This document shows, one piece after another, positions 1-7,709 of a stretch of DNA of 22,541 nt. Origin of the DNA: a virus; IMG/VR virus record IMGVR_UViG_3300008448_000721, positions 1 to 22,541 of that record; one strand, 5' to 3'. Numbering within the stretch: position 1 is the stretch's first letter; the number at the start of each line of letters is the position of its first letter. The position numbers and the translations under genes are program-made. A model generated the notes under the pieces. The model did not search any database, was not told the DNA's origin, and saw nothing but the letters and a program-made list of their open reading frames with translations.

Positions 1-777
1 TGTAAGTTGCCATTGTTCTATTGCATTTTGTTGTTCGTCTAATTCTTTAATATATATTTGTGTTATTGCTTCCTTCATTTGATCTTTAAAATTAAAAGAT
101 CTAAAAACAGCTGTCTGATTTTCAGATAAATTTTCAGGAAATACATAACCGGTAGTTTGTAAAAAATTATAAAAAAACAGCTGCGTTGAATTTGTAGCAT
201 CTTCAGATGTTACAACTAAAGAAGAAGTTGGTGCGCTGCCTATCTTAATTGAATTTATAATTTTTGTTTTATTTTGTGCTACTTCTTGTGTAATGTTTAT
301 TGCATCTTCAACTTGTTCCTCAAAATTTGGTTGATCTGATGGAGCGACTAACTTTCCAGAGCCATAAAGAGCATTACCGGCAGGAACTGGGGTGTACTCA
401 CCTTTTTTATAATCAGTACCGTCTGGTTTTTTCTTTAAATCTATATTCTTTTCAGATTTTAATATGCTTATATTTTTATTTATTTTAGCGTTTCTTATCA
501 TGGTATCGTAAAATACCATTGTTATTGGTTTCCAAGAAACACGTTTTGGAAGTTTAAATGTATGAGAATAAAGATATTTTGCATCTTGAATTCCAATCTC
601 ATAGCTGGGTCTATCGCAGCTTTTAGCAAAATATCTTGTTATTTTATTTTCTTTGATTTGTGCATTGAATGGGCCAGTCGAGCTTGCCGGATTAGCGCCA
701 ATTTCAGTTGCAAATTCAATGACCCAACGGTGGGCTTGTTTTGGGAACAAGGTCGTTGGGTCATTCCAGAATGGCAT
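1..777 (-). CDS. Second tail-tube-like protein (gp19 paralogue), partial
   Basis: The reading frame is open from an ATG at 777 to the window edge (259 codons, no stop), so the C-terminus is missing. A GAGG ribosome site lies 8 nt before the ATG. The N-terminal 90 residues match the plan of the tail tube protein encoded just upstream: both begin with FWN-P, both carry an RPS motif (here near residue 56), and HTFKLPKRVSWKPIT (residues 72-86) parallels YHFPGKVTWEPVT in gp19. After that it departs, with a Lys-rich and Pro/Gly linker (about 105-150) and a segment absent from gp19. T4 tubes start on gp48 and gp54, tube-like initiator proteins, so a tube initiator or specialised end-of-tube subunit is possible, but that is inference. 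The homology to the gp19 family is seen directly; the exact role is open. Confidence 0.75.
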   Translation of the reverse strand, partial: MPFWNDPTTLFPKQAHRWVIEFATEIGANPASSTGPFNAQIKENKITRYFAKSCDRPSYEIGIQDAKYLYSHTFKLPKRVSWKPITMVFYDTMIRNAKINKNISILKSEKNIDLKKKPDGTDYKKGEYTPVPAGNALYGSGKLVAPSDQPNFEEQVEDAINITQEVAQNKTKIINSIKIGSAPTSSLVVTSEDATNSTQLFFYNFLQTTGYVFPENLSENQTAVFRSFNFKDQMKEAITQIYIKELDEQQNAIEQWQLT

Positions 778-806
778 ATTTGTATCCTCTATAGTTAGAT
801 TATACT

Positions 807-814
807 ATAAATAG
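807..814 (-). promoter_or_regulatory. Candidate late promoter element CTATTTAT (site 1)
   Basis: The coding strand reads GTATCTATTTATAGTATAAT in the 55-base gap between the tube gene and the second tube-like gene, 29 nt before the latter's ATG. The 13-base stretch AGTATCTATTTAT is shared exactly with the site before the sheath gene. A TATAAT follows two bases later. The promoter role is inferred from recurrence and position. Confidence 0.5.
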
Positions 815-832
815 ATACTATTTTAAAATTTG

Positions 833-1345
833 TTAGTTGTAACTTGCCCAATCATAACGGAATGTATATACAGCAGTTAAAATACCTTCTGCTGCATAAT
901 CTAATTCGTTTAGTGTAACTTTTGTTATAAAAGCGTTATTTAATGACCACTTGTCGGTTGAGTTGCCTTCGGAATCAAGAACTTCAACAATAACATTACC
1001 AGCCGCTGCCGTTGCACGTGCTTTAGAAACAGTTCTAAAATTACCTGTGCCGCCACCTACATCGTTTGGGTTAATCCAGCCAGCTGAACTTAAATAGCGG
1101 TATGAATCGCCCGAAACACTAGCTTGTACTGCATCGACAAATTTAATTGTAACAGGTTCCCATGTTACTTTGCCGGGAAAATGATACGCTTTATCTAAAA
1201 AGTCAACTTTTGTACCATCACCAACCGTAAACGACGGTCGACCGGCACTTTGCGCTAAATATTGCGCGTCTGTGCCAAGACGACTAAAAGTGACTTTGAA
1301 TTTAAACTGACGCTTTGGATCTAGATTTGGTGTATTCCAGAACAT
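833..1345 (-). CDS. 19: Tail tube protein (gp19-like)
   Basis: A 170-aa protein (T4 gp19 is 163 aa), encoded directly after the sheath gene as in T4-type phages. It should polymerise into the inner tail tube through which DNA passes. Visible features are the N-terminal FWNTPNLDPKRQFKFKV, the RPSFTVGDGTKVDF segment near residues 36-49, YHFPGKVTWEPVTIKFVD (about 54-71) and a beta-rich C-terminus ending in YTFRYDWASYN. The ATG has a good AGGAG ribosome site. The gene is followed by a short gap with a promoter-like motif and then a paralogous gene. The family call rests on sequence pattern plus position after the sheath. Confidence 0.9.
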   Translation of the reverse strand: MFWNTPNLDPKRQFKFKVTFSRLGTDAQYLAQSAGRPSFTVGDGTKVDFLDKAYHFPGKVTWEPVTIKFVDAVQASVSGDSYRYLSSAGWINPNDVGGGTGNFRTVSKARATAAAGNVIVEVLDSEGNSTDKWSLNNAFITKVTLNELDYAAEGILTAVYTFRYDWASYN

Positions 1346-1363
1346 TTATGTATTCTCCTGATA

Positions 1364-3859
1364 TTATTCTGTAAATGCTGCGCCAGAGTTCGTTACAACG
1401 AAGTCAAGAGCGATGAATTCAATTGCTCTGGTTGGCTTTAAGAAGATTTTGCAGTACATGATATTGCGGTCTACTAGATCTGCCGTTGTAGTACTGCTAT
1501 CTAGTACAACTTTTGCATCATCTAAACCGTATGCATTTTTAATATTTTGTAGGAATGGCTCAACTGACCCCTTGAAACGATTCCATGTTGCTTCGACGTT
1601 TGGTTCAAATAAGATACCAACAGCAACTCGAGAAACCTCTTTCTTAATGTAGTTAAGTAATCTGCGGACATTTACACGATCAAGTGCGCTTGGTGTCACC
1701 TGTAATGTTTTTTGACCAAAGATTAATACACCTTCACTTGGGAAAGTAGCAATTGGGTTGATGTTGACTTCATATAACGCATCACGATCTGATGCATTTA
1801 ATTGCAGTGCTGTTTTTGAAACTCCAATACCGCTATTTGCTTGTGTTAATCCACCACGGTTAAAACCAGCTGGCGCAAACCATAGAGCACTACGACCTTC
1901 TGTACCGCCATAGGCACCAAAAGCGGCAATTGAAGCTGGCATATAAATGCCTTCGCTTTGAACAAATACAGCTGGGAAGTAAGCTGCACCGTAGCTATTA
2001 TCAATTGATCTGGCATTTAAATTTGTAATTACATCAGTTGTTGATGATGGACGAACTTCTACGCTATCGTTTGTTTCGTATGCGTATTTATAATCACCTT
2101 TTAGGTCAATAATTGCCATCGCATCGCCACGTGTCTTACAAACATCAATCATATAGCTTGTTAATGCTTCATTTTTTAGACCGGGGACTAATAACAAATT
2201 CATATCAACTACTTCTGGATTTGCTACAATGTCGATTGCACTTTTAATTGAACGATATGCAGCGTTGTTTGTTTCATCGGCTAAATCGGTTAAAATATAT
2301 TCATTAACTAATGGTTCCTCTTCGGTAATATCTAAACCATCGCTACCGCCATGTAATGGCATATCAAAACCAAGAATATAACCGCCTGTTAATAAATCTA
2401 TAGCGTTAACAACATTTGGATTGTATATTTTAGTACCACTAGCAGATCCAGAAACAAGCCTTGTAGAGAAAAAAGACGCAGACCCTAACGTCGCACTTAA
2501 AGGTTTAAACCTTAGAACATCAATAAGATCGGCATTATTTGTTAAATGCGAAACTAAACCAAATCTTTTTGCTTTAGCTGTACTGGCATTTAATGTTTCG
2601 GAGAAAAGCTCAATAGTTGGATAAACAACAGAGGAGCTTACGACTGAAACATTTGGCTGTGCTGGGATTCTAAACCCGTGGGGAAGCGCCTCTGCTGGGG
2701 CATCAGAATCTGCCATTACGATTCTTACATATGAAGAGCGATTAGGATAAGAACCATATTCAACATAGTGGCTGTTTTCTGCGTCCCACTCTCTCCATGA
2801 ATCACCAATTCTTTTAGCAATAAAATCTGCTGAATTAACATCTAAGTTAACTCCATTAAATCTTTCGAGAACAGTTTGAACCGCATCAACTTCAAGTAGT
2901 TTGCGGACAACTACGTCAAATGTGCCATATTTTGTAACTGTTGTGTTTCGTGACGCACGAACATTTTCAATTGAAATTTTAATATCTCTTGAAACGCTTG
3001 CACCGTTATTTAACGCAACAAACTTAAATAAATTAATTGCGTCATCGGCAGTTTTATCGCTGTGATCGCTGATTACATAGCCACTTTCAGCAGAAACAGC
3101 TTTTGTTTGAAAAGTTTTAAAACTTGAAGATAATTCTTGTAGATAAACTTTTGTTACGGTTCCGCTGGTTGAATTTTCAAATGTTTCACCAAGGAAATAA
3201 TTTTTTGTAATATCTGTTGTTTGTTCGCCTTCTACAAATCTTGATGGATTTGTGTTTAATTTTTTTCTAAGGAAACTTGATGCATCTGGATCTAATGATG
3301 CTGTAAAATATTTTGTTAGTGCTGTGTTAGCAATACGTAATACGAACTGATTGGATGCATTTAATGTTGCAGATGCATTTACCATATAATCACCGCTACC
3401 GGTTTGTAATGAAAAAGATGTGGAGACGTTAGTGTAAAATATTGCTGCTAGTGTACCACTGTTTGATGCATTTAAAGCATAAAGACCATATGCCTTACCA
3501 TCAACAGTCCAGCCGGGTTCACCGGTACCACCATTTTTGTCAACACCAACAAGACGTACAACCGTAACCGGTGATGCGTTTTGTAGAAATGCTTTTGCAG
3601 CATAAGTTGCAAGAGTTGGCGAAGTTGGTGCGCCTGTACGCCAAACGTCAACGCCGTTAACAACACCATTAGTAGCGCCACCAAAAACTTTTTCTAATTC
3701 GGCAACACTGCTAACTCTTACTGGTTGCATAGCTGGCCCACGTAATGTACGACCGATAACAACAGGACCAATAGCTGGTGGTATTGGTGAAATTATTGAG
3801 TCGTCTATTTCATTGACTTGTACACCGGGGGATACAAATCTAAACTTTTCAATAGCCAT
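1364..3859 (-). CDS. 18: Tail sheath protein (gp18-like)
   Basis: An 831-aa protein forming the contractile sheath around the tail tube. The N-terminus (SPGVQVNEIDDS, then IGPVVIGRTLRGPAMQPV) is typical of T4-type sheath proteins. The conserved C-terminal core includes NVRRLLNYIKKEVSRVAVG, a FEPNVEATWNRFKGSV segment and a terminal strand IFLKPTRAIEFIALDFVV. The protein is about 170 residues longer than T4 gp18 (659 aa). The extra length lies in the Ser/Thr/Asn-rich middle (about 120-480) and probably decorates the sheath surface. The ATG has an AGGAG site 9 nt upstream and a CTATTTAT element 46 nt upstream. The tube gene follows 18 bases after the stop. Confidence 0.95.
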   Translation of the reverse strand: MAIEKFRFVSPGVQVNEIDDSIISPIPPAIGPVVIGRTLRGPAMQPVRVSSVAELEKVFGGATNGVVNGVDVWRTGAPTSPTLATYAAKAFLQNASPVTVVRLVGVDKNGGTGEPGWTVDGKAYGLYALNASNSGTLAAIFYTNVSTSFSLQTGSGDYMVNASATLNASNQFVLRIANTALTKYFTASLDPDASSFLRKKLNTNPSRFVEGEQTTDITKNYFLGETFENSTSGTVTKVYLQELSSSFKTFQTKAVSAESGYVISDHSDKTADDAINLFKFVALNNGASVSRDIKISIENVRASRNTTVTKYGTFDVVVRKLLEVDAVQTVLERFNGVNLDVNSADFIAKRIGDSWREWDAENSHYVEYGSYPNRSSYVRIVMADSDAPAEALPHGFRIPAQPNVSVVSSSVVYPTIELFSETLNASTAKAKRFGLVSHLTNNADLIDVLRFKPLSATLGSASFFSTRLVSGSASGTKIYNPNVVNAIDLLTGGYILGFDMPLHGGSDGLDITEEEPLVNEYILTDLADETNNAAYRSIKSAIDIVANPEVVDMNLLLVPGLKNEALTSYMIDVCKTRGDAMAIIDLKGDYKYAYETNDSVEVRPSSTTDVITNLNARSIDNSYGAAYFPAVFVQSEGIYMPASIAAFGAYGGTEGRSALWFAPAGFNRGGLTQANSGIGVSKTALQLNASDRDALYEVNINPIATFPSEGVLIFGQKTLQVTPSALDRVNVRRLLNYIKKEVSRVAVGILFEPNVEATWNRFKGSVEPFLQNIKNAYGLDDAKVVLDSSTTTADLVDRNIMYCKIFLKPTRAIEFIALDFVVTNSGAAFTE

Positions 3860-3905
3860 TAATATATTCTCCTAAAACATATTTTATAAAACGCTAAAAC
3901 TTATA

Positions 3906-3913
3906 ATAAATAG
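3906..3913 (-). promoter_or_regulatory. Candidate late promoter element CTATTTAT (site 2)
   Basis: The coding strand reads AGTATCTATTTATTATAAG in the 77-base gap between the gp14-like and sheath genes, 46 nt before the sheath ATG. It shares 13 consecutive bases with site 1. The role is inferred. Confidence 0.5.
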
Positions 3914-3936
3914 ATACTTTTTTTTCCAAAATCCAG

Positions 3937-4431
3937 TTATTTGGCATCAAATATTCCTTCGCGTGCTTTTATACATTTTGCGGCTATTTCCATAGTACTA
4001 TTTGCATCACCAAAAACTAATTTTGGTTCTAGTAAAGTTACTATTTCAAAAAAACTACTGTCATAATAAATAAAATCACCTTCATGCACATATAAATCTT
4101 GATCTTCAACTAAACGTCTTTTATGAAAATGCACTGTAATAGTAGCTCTGCGGTCAATTCCAAAATTGTTTGTTGTTGTTTTATAACCTTCCCAAGATAC
4201 TAAAGCATGAACATGAATGGGAGATAAAAAAGTTTTTCTTAATGCTTCACCATAAAGTGGATGAAAATTTGTATGCTCTAAACTTATTGGATAATAAATA
4301 ATAGCTTGACCTATTACGCGTTCAATGAGCTCATCATTTACTTGTTTGACAAGATCTTTTTCTTTTTGTCCAGTAAATAATGGAGGCGGTGGAGCTTCGG
4401 GCTGTGACCATTTATTTTTTTTCTTAGCCAT
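3937..4431 (-). CDS. 14: Neck protein (gp14-like)
   Basis: A 164-aa protein resembling the core of T4 gp14, a neck component joining the filled head to the tail. Shared landmarks, recalled from the T4 protein, are a Tyr-Pro/Val strand near IIYYPISLEHTNFHPLYGEA (44-63), SWEGY (79-83, T4 SFEGY), an N-F-G turn (89-91), a beta strand of the TITVHFH type, and the EGDFIYYDSSFFEI block (117-130, T4 EGDLIYFPMDNGLFEI). It is shorter than T4 gp14 (256 aa) and lacks that C-terminal tail. The N-terminus is Lys-rich followed by a PPPP stretch. It starts four bases after the gp13-like stop, so the two are likely co-translated, matching their joint role. Confidence 0.8.
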   Translation of the reverse strand: MAKKKNKWSQPEAPPPPLFTGQKEKDLVKQVNDELIERVIGQAIIYYPISLEHTNFHPLYGEALRKTFLSPIHVHALVSWEGYKTTTNNFGIDRRATITVHFHKRRLVEDQDLYVHEGDFIYYDSSFFEIVTLLEPKLVFGDANSTMEIAAKCIKAREGIFDAK

Positions 4432-4435
4432 TTAG

Positions 4436-5710
4436 TTAGCCCACATAAATAAGATTTGGTGCAAACGCTTGGACTTTTGAAGCACCTTCTGCAATTGCAA
4501 CATCTTTTTCAATTAATTTATCATATGTTGTTTCGTCTAGCACTTTCATTAATTCTTCTTTTAATTCTTTTTGCTCTGCTTTACCCTCTGTGACTAACGC
4601 AGCTCCATTCAAAGTAACGGAATCGTTTGGAATGGGAATTGTAGAAAATTTATTTCTAATATATCCTAGCATTTCTTTACAAAGGGCTAATGCAAATCTT
4701 CTTATCCATTGCTTGCCCATGCTGTTAATTTTATCATATGGAATATTTTGAAATGGTATTGTATTAATATTGTTAATACCATCTAAACTAGCATCTGCAT
4801 TTGCGCTTTCCTCTTGCCAAGCATCATTTGCTATAGTAAATTCAAACCAAAATCTATCAGGTCCAGTTATGCTTGGCACTGGTAATAATCTTAATTTATT
4901 ATTTCTAAGCTGATAACTATAATCACTTACACGAGTTTTAATAGCATCTTCATATGCCATCGCTTGAAGTTTGTTTTGCCACACAGGAATAACTTCAAAT
5001 GTGCTATCGTCTGCGTATTGACCATAAGTTGAAAGATTACCGACAACATTAAGGCCACCAAAGTAACCATAAAAATTCCAACTTGCCGCTGGCGTTTTAT
5101 AATAAACTTTTTTAATATTTATACGTTTATTTCCAACAGCACCAGAAAATTCAGTGCTTGAGCTAATGATTTCTTGTAAATCATAATCCTGCACGCCTGC
5201 CGTTGTTAAAACGGAACCAGAATAAACAGTTTCGGTTCCGTTTACTGAAGCTACTGTAGAATATCCCTTACCAACAGCCTGAGAATAGCCTAAATTCCAT
5301 CTTGGAAATTTAAGCTCTACGTGCGTCGATGAAGCGATGTCTGAACCGGTTAGTTGACCTTTTTGATCAAATGATCCTGTTGAGCCGCCAAGAAACTTAG
5401 ATAAAACATTTTTACCCTGATGCAAATTTACAAGATAAGAATATTCAAGAGTCGCTTCTTCGTAGGCAGCATATACCTGCCCTTCAACAATTTCTATATC
5501 AAGAACATCACCGCCTAATTTTTTATAAACAAATGCAACTTCCTCTGCTGCGCCTTTTTTAAATAAAGCTATTTGATCGGAAGACCAATAATCTGACGAA
5601 ACATAAATACCAAATGGTAAAGAGGCAGTTGTAACATTTGAAACGCTACCAGTTGATGGTAAAATGCTTTTACTACTATTAGAAGCGGGTGTTAACACCG
5701 GATATGCCAT
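4436..5710 (-). CDS. 13: Neck protein (gp13-like)
   Basis: A 424-aa protein. Its last hundred residues match the end of T4 gp13: KQWIRRFALALCKEMLGYIR (about 333-352) parallels the T4 stretch RWVKDWATALAKELNGQI, followed by a VTLNGAALVTEGKAEQKELK segment and a closing IYVG (T4 ILVG). The middle is longer than in T4 (309 aa) and Ser/Thr/Tyr-rich. gp13 helps seal the packaged head and forms the tail-attachment neck with gp14, the next gene here. The ATG has a GAGG site 8 nt upstream. The gene follows the gp23 terminator and a promoter-like element, so it probably starts its own transcription unit with 14, 18 and 19. Confidence 0.82.
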   Translation of the reverse strand: MAYPVLTPASNSSKSILPSTGSVSNVTTASLPFGIYVSSDYWSSDQIALFKKGAAEEVAFVYKKLGGDVLDIEIVEGQVYAAYEEATLEYSYLVNLHQGKNVLSKFLGGSTGSFDQKGQLTGSDIASSTHVELKFPRWNLGYSQAVGKGYSTVASVNGTETVYSGSVLTTAGVQDYDLQEIISSSTEFSGAVGNKRINIKKVYYKTPAASWNFYGYFGGLNVVGNLSTYGQYADDSTFEVIPVWQNKLQAMAYEDAIKTRVSDYSYQLRNNKLRLLPVPSITGPDRFWFEFTIANDAWQEESANADASLDGINNINTIPFQNIPYDKINSMGKQWIRRFALALCKEMLGYIRNKFSTIPIPNDSVTLNGAALVTEGKAEQKELKEELMKVLDETTYDKLIEKDVAIAEGASKVQAFAPNLIYVG

Positions 5711-5728
5711 TTATTTTCCTCTGTGAAA

Positions 5729-5736
5729 TTAAATAG
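5729..5736 (-). promoter_or_regulatory. Candidate late promoter element, variant CTATTTAA (site 3)
   Basis: The coding strand reads AAACTATTTAATTTCAC, one mismatch from CTATTTAT. It lies between the gp23 terminator and the gp13 ATG, 18 nt before that ATG. Because the terminator should stop upstream transcription, a promoter is needed about here, which supports the weaker match. Confidence 0.45.
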
Positions 5737-5748
5737 TTTACAGATAAT

Positions 5749-5777
5749 AAAAAACCCCGCCTCTTTTGGAGGCGGGG
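5749..5777 (-). terminator. Rho-independent terminator after the major capsid gene
   Basis: On the coding strand CCCCGCCTC (5777-5769) pairs perfectly with GAGGCGGGG (5763-5755) around a five-base loop CAAAA, and six T residues follow at once (5754-5749). The stem is nine pairs and mostly G-C in an AT-rich genome. The plus strand also has a five-T run after the stem, so it might work in both directions. It sits 24 bases after the gp23 stop and separates head genes from neck and tail genes. Confidence 0.9.
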
Positions 5778-5800
5778 AGCTTTTTAGCTTTTAATTTTTA

Positions 5801-7681
5801 CTAACCAAGTAGATCTTGAACGATAACTAGACCGTACATGTCTGGACGGACCATCGCTTTACCGTAACGTGTCATTACGGCTTTGCGTGGTGTGAAATCG
5901 TCTGGATCAAAGATTGTTGGTGAGGTTTGTAGTGGAACATAAGGTGAGTAGACATAGCCGCTTTCGAGGAAGCTGCCGCCCTTACGACCAACGAGGATTA
6001 CGTTACGTGGGAAGTAAGGATCTACAATTACGTCAAACTTGCTGTTTAGCGCACCAACTTTAACTGCACCGATGCTACCCTTTTCTGCATCGTGGGTAAC
6101 GGTTGCACGGAACCCAGCGGTGAATTCAAGGATGTTTGCAACTTCTGGTGAGAGAACAACGTAGTTAGCGCCACCGCGTAGTGTCTTACGGTGGATGAGG
6201 GCTGAAACGTCATTGATTGTTTCAATGAGTGTTTCGTACCACATGCTAACGTTACCGGTAAAATCAGGTGGATTTGTACCGTTAGAAGCATCAGCACCTG
6301 TGTTGCGATTTACGAACTTACCGGGACGGCGCGACCAGTATTTAACACCAGCGGTACCGCCCTTGATTAGATCGTTAAGAATTTCTTGATCAATTTCAAG
6401 ACCGATTTGTTCGCTGAGGATGCTGGTTAATTCAACTTCGGCGTCAAGGTTGTGATAAGCGTTTAGATCTTGGCCGAGTTCTGGAGTCCAGCTGGCCTTG
6501 AGCTTACGTGAACGCGCAGTGATGCTGAAGCTGTCTACCTTTAGTTTAATTTCTGGTAGTGTATCGCTTGCTTCAAGAGCAAATGGTGATGCACCTTTGA
6601 GAGCACCGAGAGCGCTGTCGCCAGCTACTGAAATTTGATCCTTGATTGGGAAACCAAGAACAACGGTTGTACTTGCACCGAGTGAAGTTGCTAGCGATGA
6701 AGTGTTAACAGTTAATGAACCGCTTGGATCTGAAGAATGCTTGAATACAATTTCAAGGTACTTAACACCATCGGCGTCGGTTGTTGCATTAGAACCTTCG
6801 CCTTGAACGATACGAGTTAGACGACGAACTAGCGAACCGCTAACACCTGATGGTGATGCACTTAGATCGCCATTAGATGGGCTTGAAGCTGCGGTAACAG
6901 TTTGTGTGTTTGGTGAAGTTAGGCTAAAACCAGTTGTAGTACCTGAAATAATTGATAGTGATGTTAGATCTTGTTCTGCAATTAATTTAAAAGCAGCACC
7001 ATGCGTGGTAAGACCTTGTAGTGTTGATAAGGGAGCACGGTAAACTGAAACTTTACCACTTGTTTCGGCAGCAAGGTCTGGGTCAAAGCGAACTTTTTTA
7101 GCGCTGTCGCTGCTTGATAATTCGGTGCAAGCTAATGGAGCAAGAAACAGAGTGAAGCTTGAAGCAGCAACTTCTGCACTTGCACGCGCAGTACCATAAC
7201 CGCTGGTTAGTGAGAAGAAGCCTTTTTCAGCGTGAGCATTACCATCTACGCGAACACCACCGGTAATTTCAACACCGAGACGATCACCGTAAAGTGAATC
7301 GTTTGTTGAAATAACAACATCTCCGCTAGGACCGAGTTGTGTGCCATACTTAAAGTCCATGAAGAATACAAGACCGCTTGGTAGGCTCATTGGTTGTACG
7401 CTGACGAGGTCGTTAGCGATTAGACCAGCGAATACACGACGAACGATTGGGAATGCAACTGCGGCAAAACCCTGTACGTCGCCGCTGCTCATTGTGTTAG
7501 CTTCGCGGAGTAGTTCTTTAGCTTGGTTCTCTAGGAGAACTGCCATTGTACCACGTTGGTAATCGTCTTCGATACCTTCGAGTAGACCTGAATTTTCCCA
7601 CTTGCTCACTAGCGCTGCGCTTTCTTTCTTTTTGTCTTGGAAGACGGTGCCTTCCGTAAGACGTTCTAATACGTTTGCCAT
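5801..7681 (-). CDS. 23: Major capsid protein (gp23-like)
   Basis: A 626-aa protein with HK97-type T4 major capsid features. A propeptide-like N-terminus leads into VRRVFAGLIANDLVSVQPMS (about 80-99; T4 VRRAIPNLIAFDICGVQPMN). The core block SRKLKASWTPELGQDLNAYH (391-410) matches T4 SRQLKAAYSIELAQDLRAVH. The C-terminus has SGYVYSPYVPLQ and a TRYGKAMVRPDMYG-type ending. It is about 100 residues longer than T4 gp23, owing to a Ser/Thr-rich beta insertion near 120-375. LLRE at 57-60 fits the T4 protease rule (Leu or Ile, any residue, Glu), suggesting cleavage after E60 and a mature chain starting ANTMSSG. A strong AGGAG site precedes the ATG, and a hairpin sits just before that. Confidence 0.95.
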   Translation of the reverse strand: MANVLERLTEGTVFQDKKKESAALVSKWENSGLLEGIEDDYQRGTMAVLLENQAKELLREANTMSSGDVQGFAAVAFPIVRRVFAGLIANDLVSVQPMSLPSGLVFFMDFKYGTQLGPSGDVVISTNDSLYGDRLGVEITGGVRVDGNAHAEKGFFSLTSGYGTARASAEVAASSFTLFLAPLACTELSSSDSAKKVRFDPDLAAETSGKVSVYRAPLSTLQGLTTHGAAFKLIAEQDLTSLSIISGTTTGFSLTSPNTQTVTAASSPSNGDLSASPSGVSGSLVRRLTRIVQGEGSNATTDADGVKYLEIVFKHSSDPSGSLTVNTSSLATSLGASTTVVLGFPIKDQISVAGDSALGALKGASPFALEASDTLPEIKLKVDSFSITARSRKLKASWTPELGQDLNAYHNLDAEVELTSILSEQIGLEIDQEILNDLIKGGTAGVKYWSRRPGKFVNRNTGADASNGTNPPDFTGNVSMWYETLIETINDVSALIHRKTLRGGANYVVLSPEVANILEFTAGFRATVTHDAEKGSIGAVKVGALNSKFDVIVDPYFPRNVILVGRKGGSFLESGYVYSPYVPLQTSPTIFDPDDFTPRKAVMTRYGKAMVRPDMYGLVIVQDLLG

Positions 7682-7691
7682 TTTAATCTCC

Positions 7692-7706
7692 TGTCTATTT
7701 TAGACA
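7692..7706 (-). promoter_or_regulatory. Perfect inverted repeat just before the gp23 ribosome site
   Basis: TGTCTA and TAGACA pair perfectly around three bases, in the 28-base gap between the gp22 stop and the gp23 AGGAG site. On the mRNA this short hairpin sits immediately 5' of the Shine-Dalgarno of the most highly made protein. It may protect or define a processed 5' end or tune translation. It lacks a long T tract, so it is not a terminator. The function is inferred. Confidence 0.4.
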
Positions 7707-7709
7707 ATT

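Noticed and set aside
562-798. Plus-strand 78-codon frame at the left end
   Set aside because: It runs antisense through the well-supported tube-like gene and has no family likeness.
807-814. TATAAATA read on the plus strand as a T4-type late promoter
   Set aside because: It would drive transcription antisense into gp19. The same sequence on the minus strand fits a motif repeated before genes in the coding direction.
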